NCBI GenBank assembly: GCA_046160725.1
Contig: JBJXHB010000185.1
Location: 1-14,624 of the forward strand
Source: JBJXHB01 sp046160725
Lineage (GTDB): Bacteria; Pseudomonadota; Gammaproteobacteria; Burkholderiales; Burkholderiaceae_C
Reading direction: 5' to 3'
DNA length: 14,624 nucleotides
Part shown: positions 6,674 through 12,176 of the stretch, piece after piece
Layout of the letters: every line of letters starts with the position of its first letter
How positions within the stretch are numbered: position 1 is the stretch's first letter
Position numbers and translations under genes: made by a program
The notes under the pieces: model-generated
Told to the model about the DNA's origin: nothing
The model's input: only the letters and a program-made list of their open reading frames with translations
The model's database searches: none

Positions 6674-7399
6674 TCAGCGGCGCGGTGGCCGCTTCGCACC
6701 CGGCCGCTGCGCTGCCCGGGGCGCACCGGACCGCGGAGTCGGCCGGCGCGGGTGCGGGCGGGCCGGGGCCAGCGGTCGCGTCAGATCGGCCAGCAGCAGC
6801 GTGGCGCGCACCAGGTCCTCTACGGCCTCGGCCAACTCCGCCGGTGGCTCGAGCTGGTCGATCTCCTCCAGCAGGGCGTCTGCGTCTTCCAGGTCGTCCG
6901 GGTCGAGGTGCCGGTACAACGCGGCCAGGGGTTCGATGGCGGCCGCGCTGTCCAGCGCCGGCAGGGCCGGCAGCTCGTTGACGGCCAGGCTGAAGCCGGC
7001 CACCCAGGGCATCACCACCTCCGATGGGTCGGCCGCCTCGTCGAGCTCGAAGACCCAAGGGTCGAACCAGCGCCGGGCGGCGATGGCCTGCGCCAGCTCG
7101 GCATGGCGCCGCAGCACCAGCGCGTCCAGGCCCGCACGGTCGAAGCGGGCCGGCGGCGGGCGCCGCTCGACATCGCACACCAGTGGCAGCCAGGCCGTGG
7201 CCGGCAGTGCGTGCGGCTGCAGCAGCACGCCGCAAAGGAAGCCGTCCAGCATCACCACGTCCAGCGGCTCCAGCGGCGCCGGCAGGCTGTCCAGCAGGCC
7301 TTGCAGCGTGTCGATGTCCTGCTCCGTCAAGGCGGCGGGCGGCACCGGCTGGGGCGCTGCGGCAGCGCGGGCGGAGGGCTGGTTTCGGGGTGTCGGCAC
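6674..7399 (-). CDS. UPF0149 family (YecA/YgfB-like) protein with basic tail
   Basis: A 241-aa protein of the UPF0149 (YecA/YgfB) family. The family core spans about residues 24-190: LTEQDIDTLQGLLDSL, the diagnostic LDVVMLDGFLCGVLLQP, PWVAGFSLAV and a Leu/Asp/Glu-rich helical end. Function is not established for this subgroup. E. coli YecA carries a C-terminal zinc-binding SEC-C motif; that is absent here and is replaced by about 40 residues rich in Arg, Pro and Ala (for example PHPRRPTPRSGAPRAAQRPG). The core is acidic and the tail strongly basic, which could bind nucleic acid or another acidic partner (inference). The first codon is GTG at 7399 with no good ribosome site, so a start further inside, for example GTG at 7345, cannot be excluded. 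The minus-strand TAGAAC at 7426-7421 is a possible -10 box. Confidence 0.85.
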   Translation of the reverse strand: MPTPRNQPSARAAAAPQPVPPAALTEQDIDTLQGLLDSLPAPLEPLDVVMLDGFLCGVLLQPHALPATAWLPLVCDVERRPPPARFDRAGLDALVLRRHAELAQAIAARRWFDPWVFELDEAADPSEVVMPWVAGFSLAVNELPALPALDSAAAIEPLAALYRHLDPDDLEDADALLEEIDQLEPPAELAEAVEDLVRATLLLADLTRPLAPARPHPRRPTPRSGAPRAAQRPGAKRPPRR

Positions 7400-7439
7400 G
7401 GCGGGATTGTCCAGCCTTCCGTTCTAGGGGTGTTCAGCA

Positions 7440-7597
7440 GCCCGGCCAGGCGGCACATTACGGCGCATACCCGGGGGCGATGCCTACGGGCGGCCCGGCG
7501 GCCATGACCCAAGCAGCAGCCGCCGGACCGGACGGTCCCAACGACGTCCTTTCGAGGACTTGCAAGGCCCGCCGAGCAATCGGCGGGCTTCTTTTTT
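7440..7597 (+). ncRNA. Candidate small RNA or attenuated leader
   Basis: The 320-bp gap 7400-7719 contains no convincing protein gene, yet a strong plus-strand terminator closes at 7597. Upstream of it are, in order, an 8-bp stem (CCGGCGGC 7495-7502 with GCCGCCGG 7519-7526, 16-base loop), an overlapping 5-bp stem (GGACC 7525-7529 with GGTCC 7534-7538), and a 5-bp stem with a TTCG tetraloop (GTCCT 7546-7550, AGGAC 7555-7559). This order of hairpins ending in a U-run is what a small RNA gene looks like. Because mmsA lies downstream on the same strand, it could instead be a leader that is terminated or read through. I cannot match it to a known riboswitch. The 5' end is a guess: no good promoter is visible. 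Confidence 0.35.
7567..7597 (+). terminator. Strong intrinsic terminator, orphan
   Basis: GCCCGCCGA, loop GCAA, TCGGCGGGC: a perfect 9-bp stem with a GNRA loop, followed by TTCTTTTTT. This is a textbook Rho-independent terminator for plus-strand transcription. The opposite strand has no T-run after the stem, so it is one-directional. The nearest upstream gene is on the other strand and reads away, so no known gene needs this terminator. Confidence 0.88.
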
Positions 7598-7652
7598 GGG
7601 TGGCCCGGCGTCCGGTCCCCGCCTGGCCCTGCCGCCCCTGCGCAAGCGCGAC

Positions 7653-7658
7653 TAGACT
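7653..7658 (+). promoter_or_regulatory. Possible -10 element for mmsA
   Basis: TAGACT in the context GCGACTAGACTTTGC is the best -10-like hexamer between the orphan terminator and mmsA. A partner at 7629-7634 (CTGCCG) 18 bases upstream is poor. Transcription would begin near 7665, just ahead of the 7668-7686 stem-loop. Confidence 0.3.
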
Positions 7659-7667
7659 TTGCGTCCC

Positions 7668-7686
7668 GCACCCCGGCCCGGGGTGC
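7668..7686. promoter_or_regulatory. Perfect inverted repeat in the mmsA leader
   Basis: GCACCCCG, GCC, CGGGGTGC: 8-bp perfect arms around three bases, 34-52 bases before the mmsA start codon and just after the proposed -10 box. It could be an operator placed to block transcription, or a stable 5' stem-loop in the mRNA. No T-run follows, so it is not a normal terminator. Confidence 0.45.
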
Positions 7687-7719
7687 CGCACGGCCGCTGC
7701 CAGCCGCACAGGACCCGCC

Positions 7720-9240
7720 ATGAACGCTCCCCAAGCCTTTGCCGCCACCACCGATGTCGGCCACCATATCGGCGGCCGTGCCGTCCCCGGTACCAGCGGC
7801 CGCACGCTGCCGATCTACAACCCGGCCACCGGGCGCGTCGCGCGTCAGGTCACGCTGGCCAGCGAGGCCGAGGTGGCCACGGCCGTGGCCGCCGCCAAGG
7901 CGGCGCAGCCGGCCTGGGGCGATACGCCGCCGATCCGCCGCGCCCGCGTGCTCAATGCCTTCCTGGCGCTGCTCAACCAGCACCGCGACACGCTGGCCGC
8001 GATGATCACGGCCGAGCACGGCAAGGTGTTCACTGACGCCCAGGGCGAGGTCACGCGCGGCATCGACGTGGTGGAGTTCGCCTGCGGCGCGCCGCAGCTG
8101 CTGAAGGGCGACTACACCGAGCAGGTGTCCACCGACATCGACAACTGGGTGATGCGTCAGCCGCTGGGCGTGGTGGCCGGCATCACGCCGTTCAACTTCC
8201 CGTGCATGGTGCCGTGCTGGATGTTCCCGATCGCGCTCGCGGCCGGCAATGCCTTCATCCTGAAGCCCAGCGAACGCGACCCCAGCCCCAGCTTGTTCAT
8301 GGCCGAGCTGCTCAAGCAGGCCGGCCTGCCCGACGGCGTGTTCAACGTGGTGCAGGGCGACAAGGTCGCGGTCGATGCGCTGCTGACGCATCCGGATGTC
8401 AAGGCCATCAGCTTTGTCGGCTCGACCCCGATCGCGCAGTACATCTACGAGACCGGCGCGCGCCATGGCAAGCGGGTGCAGGCCCTGGGCGGCGCCAAGA
8501 ACCACATGGTGGTGATGCCCGACGCCGACCTGGACCAGGCGGTGGACGCCCTGATCGGCAGCGCCTACGGCAGCGCCGGCGAGCGCTGCATGGCCATCAG
8601 CGTGGCGGTGCTGGTGGGCGACGTGGGCGAGCGCATCGTGCCGCGCCTGGCCGAGCGTGCGCGCAGCCTCAAGGTCAAGGACCCGATGGCGCTGGACGCC
8701 GAGATGGGCCCGATCGTCACCAACGTGGCGCGCGAGCGCATCGAAAACTACATCGGCATCGGTGTGCAGGAGGGCGCGACGCTGGTGGTGGACGGCCGTG
8801 GCCATCAGGTGGCCGGGCTGGAGGGCGGCTTCTTTACCGGCGGCACGCTGTTCGACCATGTGACCGCCGCCATGCGCATCTACCAGGAGGAGATCTTCGG
8901 CCCGGTGCTGGTGTGCGTGCGCGTGCCGGATGTGGCCCGGGCGGTCGAGCTGGTCAACGGCCACGAATACGGCAACGGCTGCGCCCTGTTCACCAGCGAC
9001 GGCCACACGGCGCGCGAGTTCGCGCGGCGCATCAACATCGGCATGGTCGGCATCAACGTGCCGATCCCGGTGCCCATGGCCTGGCACGGTTTCGGCGGCT
9101 GGAAGAAGAGCCTGTTCGGCGACATGCATGCCTATGGCGAGGAGGGCATCCGCTTCTACACCCGCCAGAAGAGCGTGATGCAGCGCTGGCCCGACACCAT
9201 CGCCCGAGGCGCCGAATTCACGATGCCGGTGGCGCGCTGA
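7720..9240 (+). CDS. mmsA: Methylmalonate-semialdehyde dehydrogenase (CoA-acylating)
   Basis: A 506-aa aldehyde dehydrogenase of the MMSDH class. It oxidises methylmalonate semialdehyde or malonate semialdehyde with NAD+ and CoA to propionyl-CoA or acetyl-CoA, the last specific step of valine degradation (also used for thymine and inositol breakdown). Seen: TPFNFPCMVPCWMFPIALA and KPSERDPS in the NAD-binding domain, FVGST, the catalytic cysteine in GSAGERCMAIS (Cys290), EEIFGPVL, and the class-specific end PMAWHGFGGWKKSLFGDMHA. The Glu of the ELGG motif of hydrolytic ALDHs is replaced (QALGGAKNH), as usual for CoA-acylating members. ATG at 7720 has AGGA at 7710-7713. The same frame is open far upstream, but conservation begins here. 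No mmsB or acyl-CoA dehydrogenase is adjacent; an M28 peptidase follows after 21 bp. Confidence 0.95.
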   Translation: MNAPQAFAATTDVGHHIGGRAVPGTSGRTLPIYNPATGRVARQVTLASEAEVATAVAAAKAAQPAWGDTPPIRRARVLNAFLALLNQHRDTLAAMITAEHGKVFTDAQGEVTRGIDVVEFACGAPQLLKGDYTEQVSTDIDNWVMRQPLGVVAGITPFNFPCMVPCWMFPIALAAGNAFILKPSERDPSPSLFMAELLKQAGLPDGVFNVVQGDKVAVDALLTHPDVKAISFVGSTPIAQYIYETGARHGKRVQALGGAKNHMVVMPDADLDQAVDALIGSAYGSAGERCMAISVAVLVGDVGERIVPRLAERARSLKVKDPMALDAEMGPIVTNVARERIENYIGIGVQEGATLVVDGRGHQVAGLEGGFFTGGTLFDHVTAAMRIYQEEIFGPVLVCVRVPDVARAVELVNGHEYGNGCALFTSDGHTAREFARRINIGMVGINVPIPVPMAWHGFGGWKKSLFGDMHAYGEEGIRFYTRQKSVMQRWPDTIARGAEFTMPVAR

Positions 9241-9261
9241 GCGCAGCAGCCCAGACCCGGC

Positions 9262-10728
9262 ATGGACCGGCGACGGCGGCAATGGATGAGCGCCATCGCG
9301 GCTGGCTGCGCCTGGCCGCCGCTGGCGCAGGCGCAGGCGCAGACCGCCGCACTCCAGCCGGTCGGTCCCTTGACTGCTGATCTGGACATCGCACGGCGGC
9401 TGCGCGACGCGGCCCTGCAGGGCGCTGCCGCGGACAGCCTGGCCTATCGGCTGGTGGCATCGTTGACGCAGGAGGTCGGCGCGCGGCCGGCCGGCTCGCC
9501 AGCCGATGAACGGGCGGTGCAGTGGGCCTTGCGGCAGGCGCAGGCGGTTGGCCTGAGCCAGGCCCGGGCCGAGCGTTTCGACTTGCGGGTCTGGCAGCGC
9601 GGCCCGGCGGCCGCCTTTGTGCTGCCGGGTGCTGATGCCGCCCCCGGCACACCATCCCAGCGGCTGAACCTGCTGGCCGTGGGCAACAGCGTGCCGACCG
9701 CACCCGGTGGCATCGAGGCCGAGCTGGCCTGGTTTGCCGACATCGCCGCGCTGCGCGCCCTGCCGGCCGAGGGGCAACCGCTGGCGGGGCGCATCGTCTT
9801 CATCGACCAGCGCACGGAGCGCACACGCGATGGCACGGGCTATGGCCGGGCCGTGCCGGCGCGCACCCAGGGTGCGATAGAGGCCGCACGGCGGGGTGCG
9901 CTGGCCATGGTGGTGCGCTCGATCGGCACCGATGACTCCTCAGCCGCGCACACCGGTGCCATGAGCTATGACCTGCGGGTGCCGGCCATCCCGGCGGCAA
10001 CGCTGGCGGTGGCCGACGCCCAGGCGCTGGCGGCCCGGCACGCAGCCGGCGAGCGGCTGCGGATGCGGCTGGACATCGCCGCACGGCGCGACGTGGCGGC
10101 GGCGTCAGCCAACGTGCTGGCCGATCTGCCCGGGCGCGAGCCCGAGGCAGGCATCGTGCTGCTGGGCGCCCATCTGGACAGCTGGGACGTCGGCGAAGGG
10201 GCACTGGACGACGCGGCCGGCGTGGGCATCGCACTGGCCAGCGTCAGCCTGCTGGCCCGCATCGCACCGCAGCCGCGGCGCAGCGTGCGCGTGGTGCTGT
10301 TCGGCAACGAGGAGAACGGTTTTGACGGCGCGCGCGACTATGCGCGGCGCCACGCCGACGAGCCGCACCAGCTGGTGGCCGAGAGTGACTTCGGCGACGG
10401 CGCGCCCTGGCGTCTGGACAGCCGGGTGCACGAGCAGGCGCTGCCGGTGATCGATGCGCTGGCCGGCTTGCTGGCACCGCTGGGCGTGGCACGCGGCAGC
10501 CTGACCGGATCGGCCGGCCCGGATGCGGCTTTTCTGATGCGCAGCCGCGGCTGGCCGGCGCTGAACCTGATGCAGGACGGCAGCCGCTACTTCGACCTGC
10601 ACCACACCGAGCGCGACGTGCTGGCCGCGGTAGACCCGCAGGCCCTGCGCACCAGTGTCGCCTGCTGGGCGCCGGCGCTCTGGCTGGCGGCGCAGGCGCC
10701 GCTGTCCTTCGGACCGATCCGGCTGTAG
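9262..10728 (+). CDS. Exported M28-family zinc metallopeptidase
   Basis: A 488-aa aminopeptidase or carboxypeptidase of family M28, with two zinc ions expected. The ligand set is complete: GAHLDSWD (His304, Asp306), GALDDAAG (bridging Asp316/317 region), NEENG (Glu350 as general base, Glu351 as ligand), ESDFG (Asp376) and DLHHTERD (His447/448). Residues about 130-280 form the PA-like inserted domain (GRIVFIDQRTERTRDGTGYG, AARRGALAMVVRS) typical of these exopeptidases. The N terminus MDRRRRQWMSAIAAG ... AQAQA is a signal peptide; the paired arginines before a Trp-Met leave Tat export possible. It starts 21 bp after mmsA, probably in one transcript, so release of amino acids from peptides outside the cytoplasm could feed valine catabolism (inference). 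Substrate specificity is not readable. Confidence 0.92.
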   Translation: MDRRRRQWMSAIAAGCAWPPLAQAQAQTAALQPVGPLTADLDIARRLRDAALQGAAADSLAYRLVASLTQEVGARPAGSPADERAVQWALRQAQAVGLSQARAERFDLRVWQRGPAAAFVLPGADAAPGTPSQRLNLLAVGNSVPTAPGGIEAELAWFADIAALRALPAEGQPLAGRIVFIDQRTERTRDGTGYGRAVPARTQGAIEAARRGALAMVVRSIGTDDSSAAHTGAMSYDLRVPAIPAATLAVADAQALAARHAAGERLRMRLDIAARRDVAAASANVLADLPGREPEAGIVLLGAHLDSWDVGEGALDDAAGVGIALASVSLLARIAPQPRRSVRVVLFGNEENGFDGARDYARRHADEPHQLVAESDFGDGAPWRLDSRVHEQALPVIDALAGLLAPLGVARGSLTGSAGPDAAFLMRSRGWPALNLMQDGSRYFDLHHTERDVLAAVDPQALRTSVACWAPALWLAAQAPLSFGPIRL

Positions 10729-10738
10729 CGGCCGCGGC

Positions 10739-10759
10739 AGCGGCTCTTGAAGGGCCGCT
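10739..10759 (+). terminator. Hairpin after the M28 peptidase gene
   Basis: AGCGGCTCT, loop TGA, AGGGCCGCT: a 9-bp stem with one G-T pair, 10 bases past the peptidase stop codon and followed only by TTGAC. It may end the mmsA operon, but lacks a real U-run. Its last base overlaps the -35 box of the next gene. Confidence 0.4.
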
Positions 10760-10788
10760 TGACACGCTTCAAATGGTAAGCATATGTT
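10759..10788 (+). promoter_or_regulatory. Sigma70-type promoter of the arsR-like gene
   Basis: A perfect -35 TTGACA at 10759-10764 is followed after 18 bases by TATGTT at 10783-10788 (four of six). This is the most AT-rich spot in the area and the best promoter in the window. The -10 box is covered by the inverted repeat described separately, fitting repression by the regulator encoded downstream. Confidence 0.65.
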
Positions 10789-10809
10789 TACGGAAATCAA
10801 ATGCTTACC
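10775..10809. promoter_or_regulatory. ArsR-type operator, three half-sites
   Basis: GGTAAGCAT (10775-10783) is followed directly by the imperfect inverted copy ATGTTTACG (10784-10792), and 8 bases later by the perfect inverted copy ATGCTTACC (10801-10809). The first pair covers the -10 box and the last lies around the expected transcription start. This is the arrangement expected for an autorepressing ArsR-family dimer. Confidence 0.65.
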
Positions 10810-10892
10810 GATTGAACGGGCGTCTCGGACCTACGGCCGCAGCTCCACCGACGGACGCCGGAAATCCCGCAACCGACCCTCCGCAGCCGACC

Positions 10893-11324
10893 ATGGCCGC
10901 CACCCGCCCCAGCACCGACGACTTGGCCATGCAGGCACGCTGTTTTGCAGCCCTGGGCGACCCGACCCGCCTGTCGGTCTTCCGCCTGGTGGCACGGCAA
11001 CCGATGTCGGTGGCCGAGGTCGCGCAGCAGCTGCCCGTCAGCCGCCCCGCCGTATCGCAGCACCTGCGGGTGCTGGCCGACGCCGGGCTGGTGTCGCACG
11101 AGGTGCAGGGCACGCGCCACCTGTACCGGCCCGAGGCCGCCGCTGTGGCCGGGCTGCGCGCGGCGCTGGACAGCCTCTGGGACGTGGCCCTGGCGCGCTT
11201 CGCCGCCGAGGCCGAGCGTGCTGCGCGCGTAGCCGCGCCGTCGTCCCGCCGCGCTGGCCCATCAACCGTCACCCAACGGCCCGGCCCGGCGCCGGCCCGA
11301 ACCCGCCGAAAGGAAACTCGATGA
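10893..11324 (+). CDS. ArsR-family transcriptional repressor
   Basis: A 143-aa winged-helix repressor. Residues 14-100 form the ArsR domain: CFAALGDPTRLSVFRLV, MSVAEVAQQLPVSRPAVSQH (recognition helix about 49-61) and the wing SHEVQGTRHLYRP. The CxC metal site of ArsR/SmtB sensors (ELCVCDL position) is absent and the only cysteine is at 17, so this is not a typical metal sensor. It belongs to the kind of ArsR that is paired with AHSA1/SRPBCC proteins; the pair is coupled here by an ATGA overlap, although the partner is broken. The ATG at 10893 is chosen because the upstream in-frame ATG at 10773 lies inside the promoter; no ribosome site is clear at either, and 10929 is also possible. The tail after 110 is Arg/Pro-rich and probably disordered. 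Confidence 0.88.
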   Translation: MAATRPSTDDLAMQARCFAALGDPTRLSVFRLVARQPMSVAEVAQQLPVSRPAVSQHLRVLADAGLVSHEVQGTRHLYRPEAAAVAGLRAALDSLWDVALARFAAEAERAARVAAPSSRRAGPSTVTQRPGPAPARTRRKETR

Positions 11325-11541
11325 CCACCACCACTTTCCCTGGCGCGGCCACCGTCGCGCCGGTGCGCAAATCCGTCACCGTGGCCGCGCCGCAGGCCCT
11401 GGCCATCGAGGTCTTCACCGCCGCCTAGAGGCCTATGGCGAGCACGCGCTGGCCATGCAGCAGACCTTCTCGTCGCCCAACGGCTGGACCGGCATGCTGG
11501 CCGACTGCGCCCGTGTCTCGGGCGCGCTGGCAGCGGGCTGA
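11321..11541 (+). pseudogene. Internally deleted AHSA1/SRPBCC-family gene
   Basis: The ATG overlaps the arsR stop (ATGA) and has AAAGGA six bases upstream. The first 35 codons read as the normal start of an ArsR-linked SRPBCC protein (VAPVRKSVTVAAPQALAIEV then FTA), then hit TAG at 11426-11428. In another frame, from about 11422 to TGA at 11539-11541, comes a typical SRPBCC C terminus: RLEAYGEHALAMQQTF then SSPNGWTGMLADCA. Intact members are about 150-165 aa; here only about 73 codons remain, so some 80-90 codons of the central beta-sheet are missing and the two ends are out of frame. The ligand-binding cavity cannot form, so the gene is almost surely dead. The family binds small hydrophobic ligands or acts as an activator of Hsp90 ATPase homologue; the exact role of this one is unknown. 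A sequence or assembly error is the alternative. Confidence 0.85.
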
Positions 11542-11571
11542 GCCCTGCGCGGGCCGGCCGGCGCCCGGCGC

Positions 11572-11577
11572 AACAAT
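11572..11577 (+). promoter_or_regulatory. Possible -10 element of the DUF3237 gene
   Basis: AACAAT (four of six consensus bases) is the only AT-rich hexamer between the SRPBCC remnant and the DUF3237 start, six bases before the ATG. That spacing puts the transcription start at the ATG. No -35 box is recognisable in the GC-rich DNA upstream. Confidence 0.3.
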
Positions 11578-11583
11578 GCCGGC

Positions 11584-12060
11584 ATGACCGCCGCCGACTT
11601 TCCGCCCCCACCCGCCCTGGTCCCGATGTGCCGCGTGCGCTGCCGGGTCGAGCCCATCGTCACGCTCGGCGCTGCGCCGCTGGGCGAGCGGCGTTACGTG
11701 GCGCTGCTGGGCGGCCCGGTCGACGGGCCGGAGCTCAACGGCGAGGTGCTGCCCTTCGGCGCGGATTGGCAGATCAACCGCGCCGACGGCACGCTGGAGA
11801 TCGCCGCGCACTATGTGATCCGCACCACCGATGGTGCGCTGGTCGAGGTGCACAGCGACGGCCTGCGTCACGGCCCGCCCGAGGTGCTGGCGCGCCTCAT
11901 GCGGGGCGAGGCGGTCGACCCGTCGGCCTACTTCTTCCGCACCATCATCCGCTTCACCACCGGCGCGCCGGCCTGGGCGCACCTGAACAAGACCCTGGCC
12001 ATTGCCCGCGGCCAGCGTGACCAGGACGCGGTGCTGCTGCACTACTACCGCATCACCTGA
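11584..12060 (+). CDS. DUF3237 (UPF0311) family protein
   Basis: A 158-aa cytosolic protein of the DUF3237 family, a small beta-barrel group of unknown biochemical function. Features of the family visible here are the central LNGEVLPFGADWQINRADG segment (about 55-74), the following IAAHYVIRTTDGALVEVHSDG, and the C-terminal pair YFFRTIIRFTTGAPAWAHLN and DAVLLHYYRIT. Length is normal. No ribosome site precedes the ATG; instead AACAAT lies exactly six bases before it, so the mRNA may be leaderless. An internal ATG at codon 15 is possible but would leave the same lack of a site. It lies 42 bp after the broken SRPBCC gene and may have its own promoter. Confidence 0.88.
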   Translation: MTAADFPPPPALVPMCRVRCRVEPIVTLGAAPLGERRYVALLGGPVDGPELNGEVLPFGADWQINRADGTLEIAAHYVIRTTDGALVEVHSDGLRHGPPEVLARLMRGEAVDPSAYFFRTIIRFTTGAPAWAHLNKTLAIARGQRDQDAVLLHYYRIT

Positions 12061-12065
12061 ATGAG

Positions 12066-12094
12066 CCCGCGGTCGCACTCGGCGCGACCACGGG
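12066..12094 (+). terminator. Hairpin after the DUF3237 gene
   Basis: GGTCGC (12071-12076) pairs with GCGACC (12084-12089) around a 7-base loop, and CCCG (12066-12069) pairs with CGGG (12091-12094) across one C-A mismatch: ten pairs in all, starting 6 bases after the stop codon. No U-run follows, so efficiency is doubtful. Confidence 0.4.
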
Positions 12095-12161
12095 GATGAC
12101 GGGCAGGTGGCGGACGACGAGCGACATGCCGACGTCCAATCATGCCGCCTGATCTGTCCAC

Positions 12162-12176
12162 TGTCGTCGGACGACA
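12162..12176. promoter_or_regulatory. Inverted repeat touching the MATE start codon
   Basis: TGTCGT, CGG, ACGACA: 6-bp perfect arms whose last base is the A of the start codon. In mRNA this small hairpin would occupy the place of the ribosome site, and in DNA it could be an operator. It may also be chance in GC-rich sequence. Confidence 0.25.

Noticed and set aside
7525..7560. Mini-ykkC (guanidine-II) riboswitch, suggested by two small adjacent hairpins
   Set aside because: The loops are GGAC and TTCG rather than the required ACGR in both hairpins, and no guanidine-related gene follows.
7480..7600. Short leader peptide (ATG at 7480 or 7504) for translational attenuation of mmsA
   Set aside because: No stop codon before mmsA in that frame and no run of Val, Leu or Ile codons.
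7024..7719. In-frame upstream extension of mmsA, open back to 7024
   Set aside because: The added sequence is Arg/Pro/Ala-rich, overlaps the UPF0149 gene and the terminator hairpin, and mmsA homology with a ribosome site begins at 7720.
7327..9777. Very long open frame (816 codons) antisense to mmsA and its neighbours
   Set aside because: His/Arg/Gln/Gly-rich low-complexity translation, spans several unrelated real genes and the intergenic gap; a typical shadow of GC-rich coding DNA.
10728..10735. GCGGCCGC palindrome after the peptidase stop
   Set aside because: An eight-base GC palindrome is expected by chance at this base composition; only the longer hairpin at 10739-10759 is worth noting.
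10773..10892. Longer arsR product starting at the ATG at 10773
   Set aside because: It would begin inside the -35/-10 region and operator, and the added 40 residues are not ArsR-like.
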